Positions 38,189 through 48,096 are shown, counted from the stretch's first letter. The stretch: 64,000 nucleotides of DNA from Pseudoxanthomonas winnipegensis (GCF_004283755.1 NZ_SHMH01000014.1:1-64000); one strand, 5' to 3'. Numbers and translations are program-made. The notes: generated by a model not told the origin, from the sequence alone.

Positions 38189-39397
38189 ATGACCAAGCAG
38201 ATCCAGGACGCGTACATCGTCGCCGCCACCCGCACGCCGGTCGGCAAGGCGCCCAAGGGCATGTTCCGCAACACCCGTCCCGACGACATGCTCGCCCACG
38301 TGCTCAAGGCCGTGGTCGCACAGGCGCCGGGCATCGACCTGGGCCGCATCGACGACGCCATCATCGGCTGCGCCATGCCCGAGGGCGAGCAAGGCATGAA
38401 CGTGGCGCGCATCGGCGTGCTGCTGGCCGGCCTGCCCAACACCGTGGCCGGCCAGACCATCAACCGCTTCTGCTCCTCCGGCCTGCAGGCCGTGGCGCTG
38501 GCCGCCGACCAGATCCGTCTGGGCAATGCCGACCTGATGCTGGCCGGCGGCACCGAGTCGATGTCGATGGTGCCGATGATGGGCAACAAGGTCGCCCTGT
38601 CGCCGTCGGTGTTCAAGGACGACCACGTCGCCATCGCCTACGGCATGGGCATCACCGCCGAGAAGGTGGCCGAGGAATGGAAGGTCTCGCGCGAGGAGCA
38701 GGACGCCTTCGCCCTGGCCTCGCACCAGAAGGCCATCGCCGCGATCCAGGCCGGCGAGTTCGCCTCGGAGATTACTCCGTACGAGATCCACTCCTACCAG
38801 CCCAACCTCGCCGACGGCAACACTATCGCCCTGCGCAAGCTGCGGGTGGAACACGACGAAGGTCCGCGCCCGGACAGCTCGCTGGAAGGCCTGGCCAAGC
38901 TGCGCCCAGTGTTCCGCAACGGCCAGTTCGGCGGCAGCGTCACGGCCGGCAACTCCTCGCAGATGAGCGACGGCGCCGGTGCGGTGCTGCTGGCCTCCGA
39001 GCAGGCGATCAAAGACTACGGGCTGACCCCGCTGGCGCGCTTCGTCAGCTTCTCCGTGGCCGGCGTACGCCCGGAAGTGATGGGCATCGGCCCGATCGCG
39101 GCGATCCCCAAGGCGCTCAAGCAGGCCGGCCTGACCAAGGACCAGCTGGACTGGATCGAGCTCAACGAGGCTTTCGCCGCGCAGTCGCTGTCGGTGATCC
39201 GCGACAGCGAGCTCGACCCGTCCAAGGTCAATCCGCTGGGCGGCGCCATCGCCCTGGGCCACCCACTGGGCGCGACAGGTGCCATCCGCACCGCGACCAT
39301 CGTCCACGGCCTGCGCCGCCGCCAGCAGAAGTACGGCATGGTGACCATGTGCATCGGCACCGGCATGGGCGCGGCGGGCATCTTCGAAGCGCTTTGA
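38189..39397 (+). CDS. fadA: Acetyl-CoA C-acyltransferase (3-ketoacyl-CoA thiolase)
   Basis: Thiolase of 402 residues that splits 3-ketoacyl-CoA into acetyl-CoA and a shortened acyl-CoA, the last beta-oxidation step. The nucleophile is C95 in NRFCSSGLQ, with the histidine in GGAIALGHPLGATG and the second cysteine in CIGTGMGAAG. The ATG at 38189 starts MTKQIQDAYIVAATRTPVGK behind a GGAG ribosome site (TCGGAGAAA). It forms a unit with fadB and the TetR regulator. Confidence 0.95.
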   Translation: MTKQIQDAYIVAATRTPVGKAPKGMFRNTRPDDMLAHVLKAVVAQAPGIDLGRIDDAIIGCAMPEGEQGMNVARIGVLLAGLPNTVAGQTINRFCSSGLQAVALAADQIRLGNADLMLAGGTESMSMVPMMGNKVALSPSVFKDDHVAIAYGMGITAEKVAEEWKVSREEQDAFALASHQKAIAAIQAGEFASEITPYEIHSYQPNLADGNTIALRKLRVEHDEGPRPDSSLEGLAKLRPVFRNGQFGGSVTAGNSSQMSDGAGAVLLASEQAIKDYGLTPLARFVSFSVAGVRPEVMGIGPIAAIPKALKQAGLTKDQLDWIELNEAFAAQSLSVIRDSELDPSKVNPLGGAIALGHPLGATGAIRTATIVHGLRRRQQKYGMVTMCIGTGMGAAGIFEAL

Positions 39398-39506
39398 GAC
39401 TGGCGGGGTACGCCTCGTCCGACGACAACGCCGTAGGCGCTGGTGGCAGCCGTGCGTGGAAGATCAGCAATAGTGATCAGCGGCGGTGATGGAGTTCGGG
39501 GTTGTT

Positions 39507-39574
39507 GTGGGAGCCGCCATGGCGACGATCGGGCCTTACCGGTAAAGCTTCATCGCCGCCATGGCGGCTCCCAC
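39507..39574. repeat. 68-bp composite REP palindrome, second copy
   Basis: It has the same outer arms (GTGGGAGCCGCCATGGCG) and the same ACCGGTAAAG centre as the element at 20109-20176, with the same total length and a few changes in one arm. Confidence 0.8.
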
Positions 39575-39650
39575 GGCATCAGTTGGCAGCGAACGTTGCG
39601 CTGGTGAAATCGTCGGCTCGGGCCTCGCCGGAGGCTTCCGGATCTGGAAA

Positions 39651-39681
39651 CGAAAAAGGCGGCCTGTGGCCGCCTTTTTCG
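39651..39681. terminator. Bidirectional intrinsic terminator thiolase/galU
   Basis: GAAAAAGGCGGCC-TGT-GGCCGCCTTTTTC is a perfect 13-bp stem with A and T runs on both sides, so it ends transcripts from both strands. Confidence 0.9.
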
Positions 39682-39710
39682 TGGTCGCAGCTAGCCCGCG
39701 CGTAACGGAC

Positions 39711-40610
39711 TCAGTCCTCGCGCACACCCAGTTCCTTGAGCGCTTCGCGCATCGCCTTGGCCGCCGCTTCGCCGATCTTCTCGCTGTGCAAGGCGTAGCT
39801 GATGGTCGCCTCGACCAGGCCGATGTGCGCGCCGCAGTCGAAGCGGGTGCCCTTGAAGCGATACGCATGCACCGGCTTCTGCTGGAGCAGCGTGGCGATC
39901 GCATCGGTCAGCTGGATCTCGCCGCCGGCGCCCGGCTTGGTGGCTTCCAGCAGCTTGAAGATGCTGCCATCGAGCACATAACGGCCGACCACGCCCAGGT
40001 TGCTCGGCGCATCGGCCGGCTTGGGCTTTTCCACCATGGCGGTGATCTTGCCGCTGCGGTCGTTGAACGCCTCGGTGGCCACGATGCCGTAGCTGTCGGT
40101 CTTGTCCGGGGCGACGTCCTGCACCGCGATCTGGCTGGCGCCGGTGGCCTCATGGGCATCGGCCATCTGCTTGAGCGCGCCGGCGCCGCTGCGGTTGACG
40201 ATGAGATCGTCCGGCAGCATCACCGCGAACGGCTCCTCGCCCACGATCGGCTTGGCGCACAGCACCGCATGGCCCAGGCCCAGCGCCTCGGGCTGGGTGA
40301 CGAAGATCGCGCGCACGCCATCGGGCAGCGGCTTGCGAACCTTCTCCAGCAGCTCGTGCTTGCCGGACTGCTCCAGGCGGTGCTCGAGCTCGTAGGCCTT
40401 GTCGAAGTAATCGCCGATGGCGTGCTTGTAGCGGTTGGTGACGAAGATCAACGTATCGCAGCCGGCCTCGACCGCCTCATCGACGGCGTACTGGATCAAC
40501 GGCCGGTCGATGATCGGCAACATCTCCTTCGGCACGGTCTTGGTGGCCGGCAGGAAGCGCGTGCCAAGTCCGGCGACGGGGAAGACTGCCTTGCGAATAC
40601 GTTGGGTCAT
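39711..40610 (-). CDS. galU: UTP-glucose-1-phosphate uridylyltransferase
   Basis: Enzyme of 299 residues that makes UDP-glucose for exopolysaccharide, LPS and trehalose synthesis. The N-terminus has the nucleotidyltransferase loop FPVAGLGTRFLPATKTVPKE. Further family strings are IDRPLIQYAVDEAVEAG, VMLPDDLI and VEKPKPADAPSNLGVVGRY. Its ATG overlaps the stop of the upstream nucleotide-sugar enzyme by four bases, so it is translationally coupled and ends the polysaccharide operon at a strong terminator. Confidence 0.97.
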   Translation of the reverse strand: MTQRIRKAVFPVAGLGTRFLPATKTVPKEMLPIIDRPLIQYAVDEAVEAGCDTLIFVTNRYKHAIGDYFDKAYELEHRLEQSGKHELLEKVRKPLPDGVRAIFVTQPEALGLGHAVLCAKPIVGEEPFAVMLPDDLIVNRSGAGALKQMADAHEATGASQIAVQDVAPDKTDSYGIVATEAFNDRSGKITAMVEKPKPADAPSNLGVVGRYVLDGSIFKLLEATKPGAGGEIQLTDAIATLLQQKPVHAYRFKGTRFDCGAHIGLVEATISYALHSEKIGEAAAKAMREALKELGVRED

Positions 40611-42517
40611 CGGTGGTTCCTGGCCTCTCGAGTAGGGAATTGGACGACGGTGTTCATGGCCTCGTGCTCCGGCGCCGGGATGAACTCCGGGATCGCCGCA
40701 TGCAGCACGCGGCGCATGGTTTCATCATCGTAATCGGCGACAGCTTGACGCAGCTGTTGCAATGCCCGCGTGACAGCCTCGAGCGAGACGTCGCGGGCGC
40801 GGGCCTCGAGGATCTTCGAATGCGCGGTCGGCCGGTACAGCTCCTCGGCATGGAACAGCGTCTCATGCAGCTTCTCGCCGGGGCGCAGGCCGGTATAGGT
40901 GATGGCGATGTCGCGCCCGGGCTGCTTGCCCGCCAGGCGGATCATCTGCTCGGCCAGGATGCGGATCGGGATCGGCTCGCCCATGTCCAGCGTGTAGATC
41001 GAAGCATGCGCGGCGCTGGCGGCGGCCTGCACGATCAGCTGGCATGCCTCGGGGATGGTCATGAAGTAACGGGTGACGTCCGGATGGGTCACCGTGACCG
41101 GGCCGCCGGTGCGGATCTGCTCGCGGAACAGCGGCACCACCGAACCGGCCGAGTCCAGTACGTTGCCGAATCGCACCGTGGTGAAACGCGTGCCGCCGCC
41201 CCGCTCGTCCAGGCTCTGGCAGGTCATCTCGGCCAGGCGCTTGCTGGCGCCCAGCACGTTGGCCGGGTCCACCGCCTTGTCGGTGGAAATGAAGACGAAG
41301 GTGCCGACCTTGGCCTCGCGGCAGGCGCGCGCCATGGTCTCGGTCACCAGCACGTTGTTGCGGATCGCCTCGCGCAGCTGGCCTTCGAGCAGCGGCACGT
41401 GCTTGTAGGCGGCCGCGTGGAAGACCGCGTCGGGCTGGACGATGGCCAGCGCGCGGCGAATCGCCGCCGGATCGCCGCAGTTGCCCAGGAACGGGATCAC
41501 TTCCAGATCGGGGAAGGCCTTGGTCAGCGCCTGGTGCGAGCGGATCAGCGCCCATTCGCTGATTTCCATCAGCGCGATGCGGGCCGCACCGTGGCGCGCG
41601 CACTGCCGGCACAGCTCCGAGCCGATCGAACCACCGGCGCCGGTCACCAGCACCGTGCGGCCACCCAGCCAGCCGCGGATCAGCTTCCAGTCCGGGGTCA
41701 CCGGCTTGCGGCCGAGCAGGTCGTCGATCGCGACCTCCTTCAGCTCGCCCGGCATCGAGCGGCCTTCCAGGATGTCGACCAGACGTGGCACCGTGCGGAA
41801 CGGCAGCCCGGCGTTCTCGCAGATGCCGACCACACGCTGCATCTGCGAGGCGTCCAGCGAGGGCATCGCGATCACCACCAGGCGCGCGGCGGTTTCGCGC
41901 GCGATGTTGGCGGCATCGTCCAACTTGCCCAGCACCGGCACGCCACGCAGCTTGGTGCCCTGCAGCTTCTCGTCGTCGTCCAGCAGGCCGACCGGCTCCC
42001 AGGCGCCACTACGGCGCAGGTCGCGCAGCAGCGCCTCGGCGGCGCGGCCCGCGCCCAGGATCAGCACGCGCTTGGCGCGCACATCGACCGCGTCGGCGAC
42101 CTGATGGTCCTTCCAGGCCCGATAGAGCAGCCGCGGCAGGCCGAGCAGGCCGACAAGACCGAACGGGTACAGCAGCAGCGCCGCGCGCGAGACCGCGTCG
42201 ATGCGGTTGTAGATCACCAAGCAGATGGCGATGGCGAGCAGGCCGATCAGGCCCGCCTTGAAGATGTTGGCCAGGTCAGGGACGCTGGCGAAGCGCCACA
42301 GGCCGCGATACAGGCCGACGCGCCAGAACACGATGCCCTGCGCGATCAGGACGATGGCGCTTTCGGTGGACCACCACGGCAGCGGCGGCGCGCCCGGCAC
42401 CATGGCGTAACGCAGCCAATGCAGTCCGTGCCAGCACAGCCACACCATCAGCAGGTCGTGGCACACGATCGCCACGCGCGGCACGGTGACCGAGAGGCGC
42501 GAGCGCCAATTCTTCAT
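40607..42517 (-). CDS. WbpM/CapD-type nucleotide-sugar dehydratase/epimerase, membrane bound
   Basis: Inner-membrane protein of 636 residues. It has about four N-terminal membrane segments, a CoA-binding-like Rossmann domain (VLILGAGRAAEALLRDLRR, about 148-260) and a second short-chain dehydrogenase fold (TVLVTGAGGSIGSELCRQ, about 285-560) with HAAAYKHVPLLE and the active-site region FISTDKAVDPANVLGASKRL. The family makes 4-keto-6-deoxy UDP-sugars for O-antigen, capsule or glycan. The residue before GASK is Leu where WbpM enzymes have Met. The ATG at 42517 (MKNWRSRLSVTVPR) is the natural start. It is coupled to galU. Confidence 0.9.
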   Translation of the reverse strand: MKNWRSRLSVTVPRVAIVCHDLLMVWLCWHGLHWLRYAMVPGAPPLPWWSTESAIVLIAQGIVFWRVGLYRGLWRFASVPDLANIFKAGLIGLLAIAICLVIYNRIDAVSRAALLLYPFGLVGLLGLPRLLYRAWKDHQVADAVDVRAKRVLILGAGRAAEALLRDLRRSGAWEPVGLLDDDEKLQGTKLRGVPVLGKLDDAANIARETAARLVVIAMPSLDASQMQRVVGICENAGLPFRTVPRLVDILEGRSMPGELKEVAIDDLLGRKPVTPDWKLIRGWLGGRTVLVTGAGGSIGSELCRQCARHGAARIALMEISEWALIRSHQALTKAFPDLEVIPFLGNCGDPAAIRRALAIVQPDAVFHAAAYKHVPLLEGQLREAIRNNVLVTETMARACREAKVGTFVFISTDKAVDPANVLGASKRLAEMTCQSLDERGGGTRFTTVRFGNVLDSAGSVVPLFREQIRTGGPVTVTHPDVTRYFMTIPEACQLIVQAAASAAHASIYTLDMGEPIPIRILAEQMIRLAGKQPGRDIAITYTGLRPGEKLHETLFHAEELYRPTAHSKILEARARDVSLEAVTRALQQLRQAVADYDDETMRRVLHAAIPEFIPAPEHEAMNTVVQFPTREARNHR

Positions 42518-42524
42518 GCAGTCC

Positions 42525-43496
42525 TCATCCCTGGAATCCGGTCCTGGCCTGCAGCCGCACCCAAGTCCATGAGGCGAAGGCAAAGCAAGTTGCTGCGATC
42601 ACCAGGGCGGACCATCCGTCCCAGTGCCATGACATCACCATCATGATCGTAGCGGTCAGCGTGAAGATGGCACAAGCGGCTGTCACCCTGGTATGCCCCA
42701 GACGACGGGCGGTGCGCTGGTAGGCGTGCGTGGTATGCGGCTGCCACCACGGCTCGCGAGACAGTACACGACGTGAAAGGGTGAAACCCGCGTCAACGCT
42801 GAACATGGTCAGCGGCAGCAGCACCAGGATCGGCGAGGCAGCCTGCGCGGCGGCCACCGCTGTAAGCGCTGCCAAGGCGTATCCCAGCGCACCGCTGCCG
42901 ACATCTCCCAGGAAAATGCGCGCCCGCGGAAAGTTGAACGGGAGAAAACCCAGACAGCCCGCGCACAGCGTCAGCGCCAGCAGGGACCAGCCCGAAGGCA
43001 GCACCAGCGCGAACCCGGCCGCGGCGATCGCGGCCTGGCTCGCCGCCAGCCCGTTGATGCCGTCCATGAAATTCCAGATGTTGATCAGGCTGGCGGCCAG
43101 GACGAAGCCGGCCACGACCAGCCAAAATGCATACCCCAGCCGCCATAGCGCGATCGCCAGCAGCACGGCCGCGATCAGGTGGATGGAGAAGCGCAGCCGC
43201 GCCGAAAGCGGGCGATGGTCGTCCAGCCAGCCGATGCCGGCGACCAGGGCGAAGCCCACCGCGAACAAGACAATGGGTGTGCCCTGCCCGGCGTCCGCGT
43301 TCCAGGCCTGCCAGACGCAGCCCAGCACCACGACCGCCACGATGGCGATCCCGCCGCCGCGTGGGGTGGCGATCTGATGACTGCGCCGCTCGCCCGGGGC
43401 ATCCATCAGCCCGCGCCGTAGCGCGTAGAGGCGCGTCAACCCGGTCAGGAGCGCGGCAAGCGCGGCCAGACCCACGCCATAGGCCAGGACCGGCAT
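42525..43496 (-). CDS. Glycosyltransferase family 4 (WecA/WbpL-like undecaprenyl-phosphate sugar transferase)
   Basis: Polytopic membrane protein of 323 residues with about ten hydrophobic segments. It transfers a sugar-1-phosphate to undecaprenyl phosphate to start glycan repeat synthesis. Typical motifs are RRSHQIATPRGGGIAIV, IGWLDDHRPLSARLRF (aspartate-rich Mg site), NIWNFMDGINGLAASQA, FLGDVGSGALGYALA and the HxH-like PHTTHAYQR. The ATG at 43496 overlaps the last base of the lapB stop (TGATG), which fixes the start. The next gene is the WbpM-type enzyme, a usual partner in O-antigen initiation. Confidence 0.92.
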   Translation of the reverse strand: MPVLAYGVGLAALAALLTGLTRLYALRRGLMDAPGERRSHQIATPRGGGIAIVAVVVLGCVWQAWNADAGQGTPIVLFAVGFALVAGIGWLDDHRPLSARLRFSIHLIAAVLLAIALWRLGYAFWLVVAGFVLAASLINIWNFMDGINGLAASQAAIAAAGFALVLPSGWSLLALTLCAGCLGFLPFNFPRARIFLGDVGSGALGYALAALTAVAAAQAASPILVLLPLTMFSVDAGFTLSRRVLSREPWWQPHTTHAYQRTARRLGHTRVTAACAIFTLTATIMMVMSWHWDGWSALVIAATCFAFASWTWVRLQARTGFQG

Positions 43497-44674
43497 CAGA
43501 CGACGGCGTAGTTCAGCAGCGGCTTGACCGTGCCCCACTCCTTGCAGCTCGGACATTGCCAGTGGTGGGTGCGCGCGCCGAAGCCGCAGCGCGTGCAGCG
43601 ATAGCTGGGATTGCGCACCAGCAGCTGGTCGGTGATGTGCTTGAGGTCGTGCAGCGTGGCGTCCGCATCGGTGCCCTCGGACAGGGTCAGGTCGATCAGC
43701 GCCGCCTCGCCGCGCACCGAAGGCCGGTCCTTGAGCTGGCGCGCCAGGTAGACGCGCGCCTGGTGCAGGCCATCGTGGCGCTCGACCAGCCGGGTCAGCG
43801 CCAGCACCGGCGCGATGCCGCGGTAGTGCTCGCACATCTCCGACAGGAAGGCGCGCGCGCCCGGCACGTCGCCCACCTGCTCGTAGCTGGCCAGCAGCCC
43901 GGGCAGGATTTCGGGCAGGTAGTCCGGGTCGTGACGCGCGGCGCGCTCGAAGGCGCGGATCGCGGCCTCCGGGTGGCCGGCCTCGACCTCCAGGCGCCCT
44001 TCCAGGATACCGGCGCGCACGCTCTTGGCGTCGGCCTGATAGGCGCGCGCGACGGCGGCGCGCGCGGCCTCGACGTCATTGGCCGTGCGATAGCGCTCGG
44101 CCAGCTCGCACTGAAACATCGCCACCAGCTTGCCCATCGGCTCGCCGGTGACTTCCTCATAGCGCGTGGCGTTGTCGATCGCCTTCTCCCAGTCGCGTTC
44201 GGCCTGGTAGATGCTGATCAGGTGACGCAGCGCCTGTGGGGCGCGCTGGTCGATGCGCGCCAGGTCGGTGAACACCGTCTCGGCGCGGTCGAGCAGGCCT
44301 GAGCGCATGTAGTCCTCGCCCAGCGCCAGCAGCGCCTGCACGCGCTGCGCGTCGGTCAGGTCGTTGCGCTGGACCAGCCCCTGGTGCAGGCGGATGGCGC
44401 GATCGACCTCACCGCGGCGGCGGAACAGATGGCCCAGGGCGACCTGCGTCTCGAAGGTCTCCTTGTCCAGCTCGGCCACATGCAGGAACAGCTCGATGGC
44501 CTTATCGTTCTGCTCGTTGAGCAGATAGTTCAGGCCGCGGAAGTAAGTGCTGGACAGGTGGCTGACCTGGGTGACGTTGTGGCGCTGGCCGCCACGACGG
44601 CCGATCACCCAGCCCACCAGTGCCGCCAGCGGCACGAACAGGATGAACCAGAACCACTGGTCGAGGAATTCCAT
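43496..44674 (-). CDS. lapB: LPS assembly protein LapB (YciM)
   Basis: Protein of 392 residues that links LPS synthesis to transport and, in E. coli, guides FtsH to degrade LpxC. It has an N-terminal membrane anchor (WFWFILFVPLAALVGWVI), then about nine TPR repeats, and a C-terminal rubredoxin-type metal site: CTRC (YRCTRCGFG) and CPSC (WQCPSCKEWG). The metal knuckles are needed for LapB function. It is preceded by lapA on the same strand with six bases between them. Confidence 0.95.
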   Translation of the reverse strand: MEFLDQWFWFILFVPLAALVGWVIGRRGGQRHNVTQVSHLSSTYFRGLNYLLNEQNDKAIELFLHVAELDKETFETQVALGHLFRRRGEVDRAIRLHQGLVQRNDLTDAQRVQALLALGEDYMRSGLLDRAETVFTDLARIDQRAPQALRHLISIYQAERDWEKAIDNATRYEEVTGEPMGKLVAMFQCELAERYRTANDVEAARAAVARAYQADAKSVRAGILEGRLEVEAGHPEAAIRAFERAARHDPDYLPEILPGLLASYEQVGDVPGARAFLSEMCEHYRGIAPVLALTRLVERHDGLHQARVYLARQLKDRPSVRGEAALIDLTLSEGTDADATLHDLKHITDQLLVRNPSYRCTRCGFGARTHHWQCPSCKEWGTVKPLLNYAVV

Positions 44675-44680
44675 CGGGGG

Positions 44681-44962
44681 TCAGACTCCCGGACCCGGCG
44701 GCACCGCGTCGTTACGCGTGGCAGGGGCGCTGACGCGACCGGCCTTGCGCAGGCGTGCGTACAGCGGCCAGGCCACGGTGGCCAGCACGATCAGCGCGCC
44801 GATGCACACGCCGGCCAGCAGCGAGACGATGATGGCCGCGCCCGAGCCGGTGGAGATCTGCGTGACCAGCAGGTTGAGCGTGATGGGCTGGGTATTGAGG
44901 ATGCCGATGATGAGCCCGATGGCCAGACAGACCAGGGCAATGATCAGGCGAACGATATTCAT
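44681..44962 (-). CDS. lapA: LapA family small membrane protein
   Basis: Protein of 93 residues with two hydrophobic segments (VRLIIALVCLAIGLIIGIL and AAIIVSLLAGVCIGALIVLA) separated by the conserved NTQPITLNLLV, the DUF1049/LapA pattern. It partners LapB in LPS assembly. It lies between ihfB and lapB, a conserved order in gammaproteobacteria. Confidence 0.92.
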   Translation of the reverse strand: MNIVRLIIALVCLAIGLIIGILNTQPITLNLLVTQISTGSGAAIIVSLLAGVCIGALIVLATVAWPLYARLRKAGRVSAPATRNDAVPPGPGV

Positions 44963-45071
44963 GGGATCCCTCCAGGAGGCGAATGGCGCCTAGCTTAGCC
45001 GAGGCAGCCAACTGGGGAAGGCTGGGCGTAAGCCCTTGTTGCGGAAGCGACGCTACGGCGCGAGTGGCGCG

Positions 45072-45380
45072 CTAGTCGCTGCCGATTTCTTCGATCGGGG
45101 CCACGGTGCTGACGCGTTCGCGCAGCTCCTTGCCCGGCTTGAAATGCGGGACATGCTTGGCCGGCAGGGCCACGGCGTCGCCGGTCTTGGGGTTGCGCCC
45201 CATGCGCGGCGGACGGTAATGCAGGGAAAAACTGCCGAAGCCACGGATCTCGATACGCTCGCCGCGGGTCAGCGCGCTTCCCATCATCTCCAGCAGCGAC
45301 TTGACCGCCAGGTCGACGTCGTCCGGCTTCAGGTGCGGCTGTCGGCGGGTCAGAATCTCGATCAGTTCGGATTTCGTCAT
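45072..45380 (-). CDS. ihfB: Integration host factor subunit beta
   Basis: DNA-bending protein of 102 residues of the HU/IHF family. The N-terminal helices ([20 protein letters not shown]) and the arm region with the signature [20 protein letters not shown], where the conserved proline intercalates into DNA, are intact. It acts as a heterodimer with IHF-alpha, not in this window. It follows rpsA, the standard order rpsA-ihfB. Confidence 0.97.
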   Translation of the reverse strand: MTKSELIEILTRRQPHLKPDDVDLAVKSLLEMMGSALTRGERIEIRGFGSFSLHYRPPRMGRNPKTGDAVALPAKHVPHFKPGKELRERVSTVAPIEEIGSD

Positions 45381-45412
45381 CGGCTGCGGGGTGCGCGTTG
45401 GGCATGACCATG

Positions 45413-45437
45413 GCCGGCCCGGACGAACCGGGCCGGC
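45413..45437 (-). terminator. GC-rich hairpin between rpsA and ihfB
   Basis: A perfect 10-bp stem (GCCGGCCCGG and its complement) separated by five bases lies 24 bases past the rpsA stop. It lacks a strong T-tract and may only partly separate rpsA from ihfB. Confidence 0.55.
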
Positions 45438-45461
45438 ATGGTTTTCAAGCGTGTTGCGGGA

Positions 45462-47153
45462 TTACTCGGACTTGCCGCCGTCCAGCTGCGCGCGCAGCAG
45501 CGCACCCAGGCTGGTGGTACCGGTGGCGGCCTCGGCGGCGGTCTTGTTGTACTCGGCCAGCGCCTCGGCGGTTTCCGCCTCGTCCTTGGCCTTGATCGAC
45601 AGCTGCATCGTGCGGCCCTTGCGGTCCATGCCGATGAACTTGGCCTCGACCTTGTCGCCGACCTTTAGGTGCTGGCTGGCATCGTCCACGCGCTCGTGGC
45701 TGATGTCGCGGGCCGAGACATAGCCCTCGATCCCGTCGGCCAGCTCGATCGTGGCGCCCTTGGAATCGACTTCCTTGACGGTGCCTTCGACCTTGGAGCC
45801 CTTCGGATGCGAGGCCATGTACTGGCCGAACGGATCCTGCTCCAGCTGCTTGACGCCCAGGCTGATGCGCTCGCGCTCCGGATCGACGGCCAGCACCACG
45901 GCGTCCAGCGTGTCGCCCTTCTTGAAGTTGCGGGCGATGTCCTCGCCGGTCGAGTTCCAGCTGATGTCCGACAGGTGGATCAGGCCGTCGATGCCGCCGT
46001 CCAGGCCGATGAAGATGCCGAAGTCGGTGATCGACTTGATCTGACCGGACACCTTGTCGCCCTTCTTGTGGATGGCCGCGAAGGTCTCCCACGGATTGGC
46101 GGCGACCTGCTTCATGCCCAGCGAGATGCGGCGACGCTCTTCGTCCACGTCCAGGACCATGACCTCGACCTCGTCACCGACCTGCACGACCTTGGACGGA
46201 TTGACGTTCTTGTTGGTCCAGTCCATCTCGGACACGTGCACCAGGCCTTCCACGCCCGGCTCGATCTCGACGAACGCGCCGTAATCGGTGACGTTGGAGA
46301 CCTTGCCGAACACGCGGCTGTTGGACGGATAGCGGCGGGCGATGTTGTCCCACGGATCCTCGCCCAGCTGCTTCAGGCCCAGGCTGACGCGGTTGCGCTC
46401 GCGGTCGTACTTGAGCACGCGCACTTCCAGCTCCTGGCCGACTTCCACCACCTCGGACGGATGGCGCACGCGCTTCCAGGCCATGTCGGTGATGTGCAGC
46501 AGGCCATCGATGCCGCCCAAGTCGACGAACGCGCCGTAGTCGGTGAGGTTCTTGACCACACCCTTCAGCACCACGCCTTCCTGCAGCTTGTCCATCAGGG
46601 CCTCGCGCTCCTCGGAGTGCTCGGACTCGACGACGGCGCGGCGGGAAACGACCACGTTGTTGCGCTTGCGGTCCAGCTTGATGAGCTTGAACTCCAGCTC
46701 CTTGCCTTCCAGGTAGCCGGGATCGCGCACGGGGCGCACATCGACCAGCGAACCGGGCAGGAACGCGCGCACGTCCTTGATGTCGACGGTGAAGCCGCCC
46801 TTGACCTTGCCGCTGATGCGGCCGGTGATGGTCTCGTTCTTCTCCAGGGCTTCTTCCAGCTCGTCCCACACCATGGCGCGCTTGGCCTTCTCGCGCGACA
46901 GGACGGTTTCGCCAAAGCCGTTCTCGAGCGAGTCGAGCGCGACCTTCACCTGGTCGCCCACACCCACGTCGATCTCGCCGGCGTCGTTACGGAACTGTTC
47001 GATCGGCACGATGCCTTCGGACTTCAGGCCGGCGTTGATCACCACCACGTCGTTGCGCACCTCGACCACGGTGCCGACGACGATGGCGCCCGGCTTCAGC
47101 TTGGCCAGATGGGTCTGGCTCTGCTCGAACAGTTCTGCAAATGATTCGGTCAT
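45462..47153 (-). CDS. rpsA: 30S ribosomal protein S1
   Basis: Protein of 563 residues with six S1 (OB-fold) RNA-binding repeats, visible as recurring [29 protein letters not shown] and [15 protein letters not shown] units. It is required to recruit mRNA, especially those with weak ribosome sites. It lies downstream of cmk on the same strand, separated by 162 bp that include a possible leader fold (GGGGTGG/CCACCCC arms near 47263-47300). rpsA is usually autoregulated at translation. Confidence 0.97.
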   Translation of the reverse strand: MTESFAELFEQSQTHLAKLKPGAIVVGTVVEVRNDVVVINAGLKSEGIVPIEQFRNDAGEIDVGVGDQVKVALDSLENGFGETVLSREKAKRAMVWDELEEALEKNETITGRISGKVKGGFTVDIKDVRAFLPGSLVDVRPVRDPGYLEGKELEFKLIKLDRKRNNVVVSRRAVVESEHSEEREALMDKLQEGVVLKGVVKNLTDYGAFVDLGGIDGLLHITDMAWKRVRHPSEVVEVGQELEVRVLKYDRERNRVSLGLKQLGEDPWDNIARRYPSNSRVFGKVSNVTDYGAFVEIEPGVEGLVHVSEMDWTNKNVNPSKVVQVGDEVEVMVLDVDEERRRISLGMKQVAANPWETFAAIHKKGDKVSGQIKSITDFGIFIGLDGGIDGLIHLSDISWNSTGEDIARNFKKGDTLDAVVLAVDPERERISLGVKQLEQDPFGQYMASHPKGSKVEGTVKEVDSKGATIELADGIEGYVSARDISHERVDDASQHLKVGDKVEAKFIGMDRKGRTMQLSIKAKDEAETAEALAEYNKTAAEAATGTTSLGALLRAQLDGGKSE

Positions 47154-47315
47154 TGTTGATTACTCAGTTGGACACACGGACAGGTGCTCACCGCCTGCGC
47201 GGCCTCGCCCCTGTCCACCCGTTGCGGCACCAAGGTCGGCTGCCGTGTGTTGGTTGGTTGGATGACCACCCCGGCCGACATGGACGAGGTGGGGTTGATG
47301 TCTGCCGCGATCGAC

Positions 47316-47999
47316 TCAGGCGGCGGGCGATGGCACCAGGGCCAGCACCCGCGTCACGACGGTCTCGATGTCCAGGCCGGTGGTGTCGATGAGGACGGCG
47401 TCTTGCGCCGGCCGCAGCGGCGCCACCGTGCGCTGGGCATCGCGGGCGTCGCGCGCGAGGATCTCGCGCAGCAGACCGTCGATTGTGACTGAAACTCCCT
47501 TTTCTTTCAACTGCTTATAGCGACGCTCGGCCCGCTCCTCGGCGCTGGCGGTCAGGAACACCTTGTAGGGGGCGTCCGGGAAGATGACCGTGCCCATGTC
47601 GCGGCCGTCGGCGACCAGGCCGGGCGCGGTGCGGAACGCCCGCTGGCGCTCCTTCAGCGCCGAGCGCACCTCGGGGATCGCGGCGATCGCCGAGGCCACC
47701 GTGCCGGTGGTCTCCAGGCGCAGTTCGTCGGTGGCGTCCACGCCGTTGACCAGCACCCGCATCTCTGCGCCGTCCTGGTCGCGGAAGCTGACGTGAGTGT
47801 CGAAAGTGCAGCGCACCAGCGCGGCGGCGTCGGACAGGTCCAGGTCGGCCCAGCTGGCCGCCACGCCGACCGCCCGGTACAGCGCGCCCGAATCCAGGTA
47901 GTGCCAGCCCAGCCGGGTCGCGGCCAGGCGGCTGACGGTGCCCTTGCCCGCCCCGGACGGACCATCGATGGTGAGAACGGGGACGGAGGCTGTCATCAT
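47316..47999 (-). CDS. cmk: Cytidylate kinase
   Basis: Enzyme of 227 residues (226 if the second ATG at 47996 is used) that phosphorylates CMP and dCMP. The P-loop is [14 protein letters not shown]. Other motifs are [31 protein letters not shown] and [12 protein letters not shown]. The frame open to 48092 overlaps the rpmJ promoter region and is not used. It is the first gene of the minus-strand block cmk-rpsA-ihfB. Confidence 0.95.
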   Translation of the reverse strand: MMTASVPVLTIDGPSGAGKGTVSRLAATRLGWHYLDSGALYRAVGVAASWADLDLSDAAALVRCTFDTHVSFRDQDGAEMRVLVNGVDATDELRLETTGTVASAIAAIPEVRSALKERQRAFRTAPGLVADGRDMGTVIFPDAPYKVFLTASAEERAERRYKQLKEKGVSVTIDGLLREILARDARDAQRTVAPLRPAQDAVLIDTTGLDIETVVTRVLALVPSPAA

Positions 48000-48096
48000 G
48001 GGGCGGCTCGGCAGGGGAAACGCCGCATTATCGCCGACGCGCGCCTCCTCGCCGGCACCCTCCGCAGCGGACGCGAAGAAATTTCCGGCCAACTGC

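Larger units (their letters stand above)
39398..39710. other. Intergenic region with REP palindrome and terminator
   Basis: These 313 bases between the convergent thiolase and galU genes hold the composite palindrome 39507-39574 and the terminator 39651-39681. No other feature was recognised. Confidence 0.6.

Noticed and set aside
35527..38634. Open frame of 1035 codons on the minus strand opposite fadB and the thiolase
   Set aside because: Antisense shadow spanning two real genes and the inverted repeat between them; no motif.
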